Shown one piece after another: positions 1 through 5,151 of a DNA stretch of 10,000 bases. Position numbers and translations under genes: made by a program. The stretch comes from Symbiodinium natans (Eukaryota > Sar > Dinophyceae > Suessiales > Symbiodiniaceae): positions 1 through 10,000 of the forward strand of contig CAJNDS010001539.1 of NCBI GenBank assembly GCA_905221605.1, read 5' to 3'. The stretch's first letter is position 1. Every line of letters starts with the position of its first letter. Below the pieces are notes generated by a model that ran no database searches, was not told the origin of the DNA, and saw only the letters and a list, made by a program, of their open reading frames with translations.

Positions 1-610
1 TGCAAATACCACACAAAACGGGAAAGGGTAGGAACAACTTTGCGGGTCAAAATTTGCCGGGATCCCCTTGGCACCCTTGAAAAGTGATGCAAATACCACA
101 CAAAACGGGAACGGGTAGGAACAACTTTGCCGGTCAAAATTTGCCGGGATTCCCTTGGCACCCTGGAAAAGTCCTGCAAATACCACACAAAACGGGAAAG
201 GGTAGGAACAACTTTTCCGGTCAAAATTTGCCAGGATTCCCTTGGCACCCTGGAAAAGTCCTGCAAATACCACACAAAACGGGAAAGGGTAGGAACAACT
301 TTGCGGGTCAAAATTTGCCGGGATTCCCTTGGCACCCTGGAAAAGTGATGCAAATACCACACAAAACGGGAAAGGGTAGGAACAACTTTGCGGGTCAAAA
401 TTAGCCGGGATCCCCTTGGCACCATGGAAAAGTGATGCAAATACCACACAAAACGGGAACGGGTAGGAACAACATTTGCCGGTCAAAATTTGCCGGGATT
501 CCCTTGGCACCCTGGAAAAGTCCTGCAAATACCACACAAAACGGGACAGGGTAGGAACAACTTTGCGGGTCGAAATTTGCCGGGCCCGCAGTGGCGCTCT
601 GGAAAACCAA
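1..610. repeat. 87-bp tandem array, 3' end, copy 1 (7 units)
   Basis: Units start at 1, 88, 175, 262, 349, 436 and 524. The spacing is 87 bp, except 88 bp between 436 and 524, where an extra A is inserted near 475. Each unit begins TGCAAATACCACACAAAACG and contains GGGTAGGAACAACTTTGC, a GGTCAAAATTTGCCGGGA core and CCCTTGGCACC. Variable positions are GGGAAAGGG/GGGAACGGG, GC[C/G]GGTC, GGATTCC/GGATCCC, and a unit end of GTCC or GTGA. The last unit (524-610) decays into unrelated sequence after GCCGGGCC and leads into the palindrome-rich block. The array is free of stops in several frames, but nothing supports coding. Confidence 0.96.
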
Positions 611-997
611 ATCGGGCTGCTCGTCGTACGCGATGAGAAATGCGCGGCTCGATTTGGCCAAATTTTGCCCGGCAAGATTTGGCCAAATCGGGCCCCTGGA
701 CATTGAAATGAAATTGATTGGTTAAATTCCCCGATACTAAATCACGAGCCCGGGCCTCCCCCTCAATACTAAATTACGAGCCCGGGTCTCCCTTCTCTTC
801 TCTTGTTCTCTTTTAAATCTCAAAATCACACCAAAGGAAGCTTCTTTTCCTTATTGAATGAAAAAGAAAAAGAAGAAAAGAGATAGGTAAAGACACTGAA
901 GAGCTCCACTGCCTATTGTTTCATTCCTTTCCTCTCTTTCTATGTGTTGTTGTCCTTGTCGTTTCAGAAAGCTAGCAAAATAAGGGCAAGGGGGCTT
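609..997. repeat. Direct repeat block P-B1 (palindrome head plus B cassette)
   Basis: This block recurs 802 bp downstream at 1411-1799 and again in copy 2. The head (609-700) has two perfect ATTTGGCCAAAT palindromes (652-663, 677-688) around TTGCCCGGCAA. After GACATTGAAATGAAATTGATT comes a 32-bp tandem pair, ATACTAAAT...CGAGCCCGGG, at 734 and 766. A pyrimidine-rich tract (about 785-825) and a purine-rich tract (about 860-895) follow, then the landmark GAGCTCC at 901. The block ends in CAGAAAGCTAGCAAAATAAG and a G-rich GGGCAAGGGGGCTT. No coding potential is seen. Confidence 0.9.
734..790. repeat. 32-bp tandem pair with CGAGCCCGGG
   Basis: Two adjacent copies start at 734 and 766, each ATACTAAAT[C/T][A]CGAGCCCGGG followed by a C-rich end (CCTCCCC or TCTCCC). 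They differ at only a few positions. The same pair occurs in the sister block near 1536-1592 and in copy 2 near 7068-7124 and 7861-7917. Each carries the CCCGGG palindrome. The function is unknown. Confidence 0.85.
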
Positions 998-1007
998 TAA
1001 ATTATTA

Positions 1008-1042
1008 AAATTATTTAATTCCACCCTGGAATTAAATAATTT
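1008..1042. repeat. AT-rich perfect stem-loop (16-bp arms, 3-nt loop)
   Basis: The left arm AAATTATTTAATTCCA (1008-1023) and right arm TGGAATTAAATAATTT (1027-1042) are exact reverse complements, separated by CCC. The right arm opens the motif GGAATTAAATAATTTAAAT (1028-1046). That motif recurs with one mismatch in the arm of the unrelated palindrome at 4641-4748. Copy 2 keeps this stem-loop intact at 7342-7376. Confidence 0.92.
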
Positions 1043-1090
1043 AAATCATTTAAATAATTTAAATAATTTAAATCCGAAAAGGGGGGGGGG
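1037..1090. repeat. 9-bp AT slip repeat followed by ten-G run
   Basis: AATAATTTA-type units are tandemly repeated between the stem-loop and a run of ten G (1081-1090). Copy 2 has one 9-bp unit fewer, which explains the change in macro-repeat offset from 6334 to 6325. The G run is the same length in copy 2 (7406-7415). Confidence 0.85.
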
Positions 1091-1102
1091 CCAAAAGTGC
1101 CC

Positions 1103-1395
1103 GGAGGCTGCCCGGCAAAATTTGGCCAAATCGAGCCGCGATAGTTTAAATAATTTCGGGCCTCCAGAAAGGCGCGGCTCGATTTGGCCAAATTTTGCCG
1201 GGCAGCCTCCGGGCAAGATTTGGCCAAATCGAGCCGCGCATTTCTCATCGCATACGAAGGGCAGCCCGATTTGGCCAAATTTTGCCCGGAGGCTGCCCGG
1301 CAAAATTTGGCCAAATCGAGCCGCGCTTTTTCTTAGTCCCGAAATTATTTAAACTATCGCGGCTCGATTTGGCCAAATTTTGCCGGGCAGTCTGC
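1103..1395. repeat. Long inverted repeat, arms about 130 bp, loop about 23 nt (copy 1)
   Basis: Left arm 1103-1237 pairs with right arm 1261-1395 about a centre at 1249; for example 1113 pairs with 1385 and 1230 with 1268. Each arm holds three perfect ATTTGGCCAAAT palindromes (left 1120, 1182, 1218; right 1269, 1305, 1367), so each arm can also fold on itself. The arms also share the segment ATAGTTTAAATAATTTCGGG (1141-1160) and its complement (1337-1356). The main disruption is at 1324-1337, where TTTTTCTTAGTCCC replaces the sequence that would complement CCTCCAGAAAGG. The single strand or transcript could form a very stable branched hairpin. It has no transposase and no clear target-site duplication. 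Confidence 0.9.
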
Positions 1396-1410
1396 GGGCA
1401 AAATTTGGCC

Positions 1411-1800
1411 TAATCAGGCTGCTCGTCGTACGCGATGAGAAATGCGCGGCTCGATTTGGCCAAATTTTGCCCGGCAAAATTTGGCCAAATCGGGCCCCTG
1501 GACATTGAAATGAAATTGATTTTTTAAATTCCCCGATACTAAATCACGAGCCCGGGCCTCCCCCTCAATACTAAATTTCGAGCCCGGGTCTCCCTTCTCT
1601 TCTCTTGTTCTCTTTTAATTCTCAAATCACACCAAAGGAAGCTTCTTTTCCTTATTGTTTGAAAAAGCAAAAGAAGAAAAGAGATAGGTCAAGACCCTGA
1701 AGAGCTCCACTGCCTATTGTTTCATTCCTTTTCCTCTCTTTCTATGTGTTGTTTTCCTTGTCGTTTCAGAAAGCTAGCAAAATAAGGGCAAGGGGGCTTC
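1411..1800. repeat. Direct repeat block P-B2
   Basis: This is a second copy of 609-997 within the same period at an offset of 802 bp. It begins CAGGCTGCTCGTCGTACGCG and includes two ATTTGGCCAAAT sites (1454, 1479), the 32-bp CCCGGG pair, the CT tract, the GA tract and GAGCTCC at 1702. It continues past the end of the first block (GGGGGCTTCCTGAAGAGG) into the CT-rich modules. The first block instead continues into AT-rich sequence at 998. The 998-1410 hairpin segment therefore sits between two direct copies of the same block. Confidence 0.9.
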
Positions 1801-1933
1801 CTGAAGAGGAGAGAGGGCGCTTTTTTTTTTTTTTACTTATAGAGGGAAAAGCGAGACACAAGGAAGGGACAGATGATAGATAAAGAAGAGTGCTATCCGT
1901 CTCCTTGTTTCTTGTGTCTTCTCTTCTTTTCAG
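1590..1933. repeat. B cassette with poly-T tail, module 1
   Basis: This matches 3514-3891 closely, from the CTCCCTTCTCTTCTCTTG tract through GAGCTCC (1702), CTTCCTGAAGAGGAGAGAGG, a poly-T (14 T at 1821-1834) and a purine-rich stretch to CTTCTTTTCAG. The match ends at 1933: module 3 continues into the D segment, while module 1 jumps straight to C. The poly-T is 14, 9 and 7 T at the three sites in the window, which is typical of slippage. Confidence 0.85.
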
Positions 1934-2335
1934 TTCATCATATTCCTCTTTTCGGCCTGTCTCTTCTGCTCTTTTCCTTACCCTTCTCCTTTTCAAGTTC
2001 TTCCTTTTTCGTTTTTCTGTTTCGAAAAGAAAGAGGGAAGGGAGAGAGAAGGGAGAGAGGATAGATAAAGAAGAGTGCCATTTTCTTTGCGCCTTGTTTT
2101 GTCTCTCCATCTTCTTTGTTCATCTCTCTTTTCTATTCTTTTCTTGGCTCTTCCCATTAAAATTGTCTTCCTTTTATCTCTCCTCTCTCCTTCTCTTTCC
2201 CTTCTCTTCTCCCTTTCCCCTTTAAATGACAAAAACACAAGAAAGGAAGAACAAGAGGGGAATGGAGGCCCTTTTCCTGTATTCTCCTGTTGCAATGAAT
2301 ACAGAAAAGAGCATAGGAGATAAGGAAGGGAATTG
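1934..2335. repeat. C monomer, module 1 (C1)
   Basis: This is nearly identical to 4065-4465 (offset 2131, then 2130 after one lost T) and to 8255-8656 in copy 2. It holds a pyrimidine-rich start with TTCGGCCTGTCTC and a strongly purine tract (about 2026-2074). AGTGCCATTTTCTTTGCGCC follows, then a nearly pure pyrimidine tract (about 2185-2223) and AAATGACAAAAACACAAG, ending at GGAAGGGAATTG. The purine and pyrimidine tracts are roughly complementary, so a transcript could fold. Short reading frames on both strands here are low-complexity and not credible. Confidence 0.88.
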
Positions 2336-2402
2336 TGGGCGATGGAACGGGTGTCCTTTTTGATAGTTTTCTGCATCTTCAAGGAAGAAAAAAGGACACC
2401 CG
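2336..2402. repeat. Stem-loop with 14-bp perfect arms
   Basis: CGGGTGTCCTTTTT (2348-2361) and AAAAAGGACACCCG (2389-2402) are exact reverse complements around a 27-nt loop. An outer GGGCG (2337-2341) can compete for pairing with CGCCC (2401-2405). It is conserved in copy 2 at 8669-8723. It resembles neither a bacterial terminator in context nor a known RNA. It may be a remnant of a small fold-back element. Confidence 0.8.
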
Positions 2403-2575
2403 CCCAAGAAGGAAAAGTAACATAAGAGATAGGGAGGAAATTGAAAAGCTCCTCTCTTTACCTAGTCATTCCCTGTCCTCTCTTCTTTTTTGTTGTTTTT
2501 CTTATTCGCTTCAAAAAGCAAAATAACAAAATAAGGGAAAGGCGATTTCCTGAAGAGGAAGAAGGGCGCCTACCT
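2400..2575. repeat. Diverged B cassette (B4)
   Basis: This is a weaker copy of the B block. It runs ATAAGAGATAGGGAGG, then AAAAGCTCC (near 2447, in place of GAGCTCC), then a CT-rich stretch, CTTCAAAAAGCAAAATAACA, ATAAGGGAAAGG and TTTCCTGAAGAGGAAGAAGG. Landmark order matches B1-B3, but substitutions are many, so it predates the B1/B2/B3 copies or evolved apart from them. Confidence 0.7.
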
Positions 2576-2674
2576 GTGAATAGCAAGGTTGATTTTTTCT
2601 AATTAGGGAGAGACTTGCCCCGCCTGAGCCTCCCTGGCCTGCTTGTTGTGGCCACATTCCGGTACAGTTGCGCT
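2576..2674. other. Unassigned segment between B4 and D1
   Basis: About 100 bp containing TTGATTTTTTCTAATTAGGG, GACTTGCCCCGCCTGAGCC and TGGCCACATTCCGGTACAG. It has no second copy within the period that I can see; it recurs only in the macro-repeat at 8897-8995. Its composition is more balanced than its CT-rich neighbours. No gene or RNA is recognised. Confidence 0.55.
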
Positions 2675-2830
2675 TCCAGAAAAATGGCATCCTTGTTATC
2701 TCCTCTCACTTCCCTTTCCCTTCTCTCCTTCTGTTTCCTTCTGACTGATAAACCGCAAGAAAGGAACTTGTATGATAAGGCAGTGGAAGGGTAAGCAGAG
2801 GGTGACTCCTGGCGCGTGGACCGGTCCATA
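2675..2830. repeat. D segment, module 2 (D1)
   Basis: This is a diverged copy of 3892-4064. The landmarks are TTCCAGAAAA, a CTCCTCTCACTTCCC tract, AAGAAAGGAACTTGTATGAT, AGGCAGTGGAAGGGTAAGCA, GTGACTCC and GCGCGTGGACC. It is followed by a C monomer, as D2 is. It recurs at 8996-9151 with a few substitutions. Confidence 0.8.
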
Positions 2831-3180
2831 CTTCGTCATACCCCTCCTCTCGGCCTATCTCTTCTGTTCCTTTCCTTACCCTTCTCCTTCTCATAGTTCT
2901 TCCTTTTTGTTCTCTTATTTCGAAAAGAAAGATGGCAGGGAGAGATAAGGAAGAGAGGATAGATAAAGAGTGAGTGCCATTTTCTCTGCGCCTTGTTTTG
3001 TCTCTCCCTCTTCTCTATTCATCTCTCTTCTATTCTTTTCTTTGCTCTTCCCATTAACAATGCAATCCTTTTGTCTCTCCTCTCTCCTTCTCTCTCCCTT
3101 CTCTTCTCCTGTTCCCCTTTAAATGACAAAAACGCAAGAAAGGAAGAACAAGAGGGGAATGGAGGCCATGTTCCTTTCTT
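2831..3180. repeat. C monomer, module 2 (C2)
   Basis: This is a diverged C copy. It runs CCTCCTCTCGGCCTATCTC, then TTATTTCGAAAAGAAAGATG, a purine tract with GAGAGATAAGGAAGAGAGG, GTGCCATTTTCTCTGCGCC, CTTCCCATTAACAATG, the CT tract near 3075-3118 and AAATGACAAAAACGCAAG. It differs from C1 and C3, which are much closer to each other. The macro-copy is at 9152-9501. Confidence 0.82.
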
Positions 3181-3545
3181 TTCCAATGGATGGGGAAAGT
3201 GAGCGGGGTTGGCTCCTTGTCCGTAGACCCTCCCCACGCTGCAGCAAATCCCTCCTCTCGCCCTATCGCCTCTGTTCTTTTCCTTGTTCCCAAACGGAAA
3301 AAGAAAATGGGTTCCTTTACATGTTCATTGTTCTTCCTTTTGTTTTCTATTTAAAAGGGAAAGATAAGAAAGAGAGGAAAGAAGAAAACGAGCACCATCC
3401 TCTCTTTGCCTGATTTTGCACCTCCCTCTCCTGTCTTCATTTCTCTTCCATGACTTTCATTGCTCTTCCCATGAAAATTGTTTCCTTTTGATCTCTCCTC
3501 TCTCCTTTCTCTCTCCCTTCTCTTCTCTTGTTCTCTTTTGAATCT
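3181..3545. repeat. Highly diverged C monomer (C4)
   Basis: Landmarks occur in the same order as in C1-C3 but with many changes: CCTCCTCTCGCCCTATCGCC (3251), TTCTTCCTTTTGTTTTC, AAAGATAAGAAAGAGAGG, AGCACCATCCTCTCTTTGCC, CTTCCCATGAAAATTG, ATCTCTCCTCTCTCC and the CT tract near 3500-3538. Its start is 408 bp after the matching point in C2. This makes module 2 longer than its neighbours by about one monomer. Its 3' end merges into the start of B3. Confidence 0.65.
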
Positions 3546-3891
3546 CAAATCACACCAAAGGAAGCTTCTTTTCCTTATTGAATGAAGAAGAAAAAGAAGG
3601 AAGCTTCTTTTCCTTATTGAATGAAAAAGAAAAACAAGAAAAGAGATAGGTAAAGACACTGAAGAGCTCCACTGCCTATTGTTTCATTCCCTTTCCTCTC
3701 TTTCTATGTGTTGTTTTCCTTGTCGTTTCAGAAAGCTAGCAAAATAAGGGCAAGGGGGCTTCCTGAAGAGGAGAGAGGGCACCTATTTTTTTAATTATAG
3801 AGGGAAAAGCGAGAGACAAGGAAGGGAGAGATGATAGATAAAGAAGAGTGCTATCCGTCTCCTTGTTTATTGTGTCTTCTCTTCTTTTCAG
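3514..3891. repeat. B cassette, module 3 (B3)
   Basis: This matches 1590-1933 and, for its central part, 785-997. It lacks the CCCGGG pair because it is joined directly to the end of C4. It carries a private 39-bp duplication (3560-3637), GAGCTCC at 3664, CTTCCTGAAGAGGAGAGAGG and a 7-T run. It ends at CTTCTTTTCAG (3891), where D2 begins. Confidence 0.85.
3560..3637. repeat. 39-bp tandem duplication private to copy 1
   Basis: GGAAGCTTCTTTTCCTTATT starts at 3560 and again at 3599, so a 39-bp segment is doubled. All other B blocks (B1, B2 and the copy-2 blocks, including the direct counterpart near 9880) have it once. It is therefore a recent event in this macro-copy, or an assembly difference. 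Confidence 0.9.
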
Positions 3892-4064
3892 TACCCCTCC
3901 AGAAAATTCACATGGCCTCCTTGTTGTCTCTCCTCTCTCACTTCCCTTGCCCTTCTCTCCTTCTGTTACCTTTTAACTAATATAACACAAGAAAGGAACT
4001 TGTATGATAAAGCAGTGGAAGGGTAAGCAGAGAGTGACTCCTTGCGCGTGGACCTTGCCCATAC
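3892..4064. repeat. D segment, module 3 (D2)
   Basis: These 173 bp lie between B3 and C3. They are homologous to D1 (2675-2830) but missing from module 1, where B (ending 1933) joins C (starting 1934) directly. Landmarks are CCTCCAGAAAATTCACATGG, AAGAAAGGAACTTGTATGAT, AAGCAGTGGAAGGGTAAGCA and GCGCGTGGACC. It is pyrimidine-rich in its first half. Confidence 0.82.
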
Positions 4065-4465
4065 TTCATCATATCCCTCTTTTCGGCCTGTCTCTTCTGC
4101 TCTTTTCCTTACCCTTCTCCTTTCAAGTTCTTCCTTTTTCGTTTTTCTGTTTCGAAAAGAAAGAGGGAAGGGAGAGAGAAGGGAGAGAGGATAGATAAAG
4201 AAGAGTGCCATTTTCTTTGCGCCTTGTTTTGTCTCTCCATCTTCTTTGTTCATCTCTCTTTTCTATTCTTTTCTTGGCTCTTCCCATTAAAATTGTCTTC
4301 CTTTTATCTCTCCTCTCTCCTTCTCTTTCCCTTCTCTTCTCCTGTTCCCCTTTAAATGACAAAAACACAAGAAAGGAAGAACAAGAGGGGAATGGAGGCC
4401 CTTTTCCTGTATTCTCCTGTTGCAATGAATACAGAAAAGAGCATAGGAGATAAGGAAGGGAATTG
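4065..4465. repeat. C monomer, module 3 (C3)
   Basis: This is nearly identical to C1 (1934-2335), including the purine tract (about 4156-4204) and the pyrimidine tract (about 4315-4352). The identity ends at GGAAGGGAATTG. C1 continues there into the 2348 stem-loop, while C3 continues into GAGGAGCTCC (4465), the start of another B-like remnant. Confidence 0.88.
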
Positions 4466-4640
4466 AGGAGCTCCTTTCGCTACTTTCTTATGCCCTTTCC
4501 TTTGTATCTACCACACAAAAACACCACTCTCAGCTTCCAAGAATACTCTCGTGGAGACGCATTGGTTAGTCTAAAAACCCGAGTCTCAGCTTCCAAATAG
4601 ACCCTATTTAAGCCACCCACGGGGGAGGGGGGCCGGGCTT
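4466..4640. other. Short segment with no internal partner, ahead of the palindrome
   Basis: It starts with a B-like remnant (GAGCTCC at 4468, then a CT-rich stretch to about 4505). It then has about 120 bp of non-CT-rich DNA with no other copy in the window. TCTCAGCTTCCAA occurs twice (4528-4540, 4584-4596). TACCACACAAAA near 4510 is shared with the start of the 87-bp unit. TATTTAAG (4605-4612) resembles a TATA box but has no gene behind it. The segment ends in a G-rich run (4621-4636). No tRNA or other RNA fold could be supported. Confidence 0.5.
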
Positions 4641-4748
4641 CCTCCCGCAGGAGGAATTACATAATTTAAATATGAAGGCCCCGAATTAAATATTCATATT
4701 TAAATCGGGGCCTTCATATTTAATTTATTTAATTCCTCCTGCGGGAGG
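4641..4748. repeat. Near-perfect 108-bp palindrome
   Basis: Left arm 4641-4694 and right arm 4695-4748 are reverse complements with a few mismatches; for example 4641 pairs with 4748 and 4683 with 4706. The arms are layered: CCTCCCGCAGGAGGAATT outside, an AT-rich zone, TATGAAGGCCCCG, then an AT-rich centre. There is almost no loop, so cruciform extrusion is plausible. It is flanked on the left by a G-rich run and on the right by GGGCCCCCTC, which can extend the stem with a bulge. The arm shares GGAATTACATAATTTAAAT with the AT stem-loop at 1008. Confidence 0.9.
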
Positions 4749-4755
4749 GCCCCCT

Positions 4756-5109
4756 CAATCAGCTTCATCATCATCATCCTCATCCTCATCCGCATCATCA
4801 TCATCATCTTCATTATCGTCATCATCTTCATCATCTATCATCATCATCTTCATCATCTTCATCATCTTTTTTCATCATCCCCATCATCTCTCTCATCTCC
4901 ACGGTTGTTTCAATATGTTTCATGTGCATCCTTGACATCAATGATCCCAATCAGCTTCATCATCATCTTCATCATCTTCATCATCTTCATCATCTTCATC
5001 ATCTTCATCATTTTCATCATCTTCATCATCTTCATCGTTTTCATCATCTTCATCATCTCCATCATCTTCATCATCTTCATGATCTGCTTCATCTGCTTCA
5101 TCCTTCATC
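4756..5109. repeat. TCA/TTC microsatellite, two blocks
   Basis: Imperfect trinucleotide DNA, mainly TTCATCATC nonamers, lies in two blocks that both open with CAATCAGCTTCATCATCATC (4756 and 4948, 192 bp apart). The non-repetitive stretch between them is about 4890-4947. The second block holds the purer nonamer run (about 4955-5074) and ends in TGCTTCATCTGCTTCATCC. Reading frames here give only Ile/Phe-rich or Met/Lys/Asp-rich low-complexity peptides, so this is not a gene. Confidence 0.93.
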
Positions 5110-5151
5110 TGTTTCTTATGTTTCATTGCTTCTTGGGGCCCAGGAGGGCCT
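5110..5151. other. Junction between microsatellite and 87-bp array
   Basis: A short link with GTTTCTTATGTTTCATTGCT followed by a GC-rich GGGGCCCAGGAGGGCCTGGG, itself a small imperfect palindrome (CCCAGG/CCTGGG). The array starts directly after it, inside a unit (GGGGCAGGAGCAACTTTGC replaces the usual GGGTAGGAACAACTTTGC). Confidence 0.6.

Noticed and set aside
1-610. CRISPR array
   Set aside because: The 87-bp units are contiguous and similar throughout; there are no unique spacers between short repeats and no cas genes.
998-1410. Complete fold-back or MITE-type transposon with target-site duplication
   Set aside because: The inverted repeat is strong, but I found no short direct duplication directly at its ends and no coding part. 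The flanking 802-bp direct copies are far too long for a target duplication.
1890-2382. Overlapping 60-130 codon frames on both strands in the CT/GA-rich modules
   Set aside because: They are low-complexity Ser/Leu/Phe or Arg/Lys/Glu peptides from polypyrimidine or polypurine tracts. They occur on both strands, are broken differently in sister monomers, and have no recognisable motif.
2336-2402. Rho-independent bacterial terminator
   Set aside because: The stem has a T run inside the left arm and not after the stem, the loop is 27 nt, and there is no upstream gene; the context is not bacterial.
4541-4600. tRNA-like stretch with GGTTAGTCTAAAAACCC
   Set aside because: No acceptor-stem pairing, no T-arm GGTTC-type box and no cloverleaf could be built.
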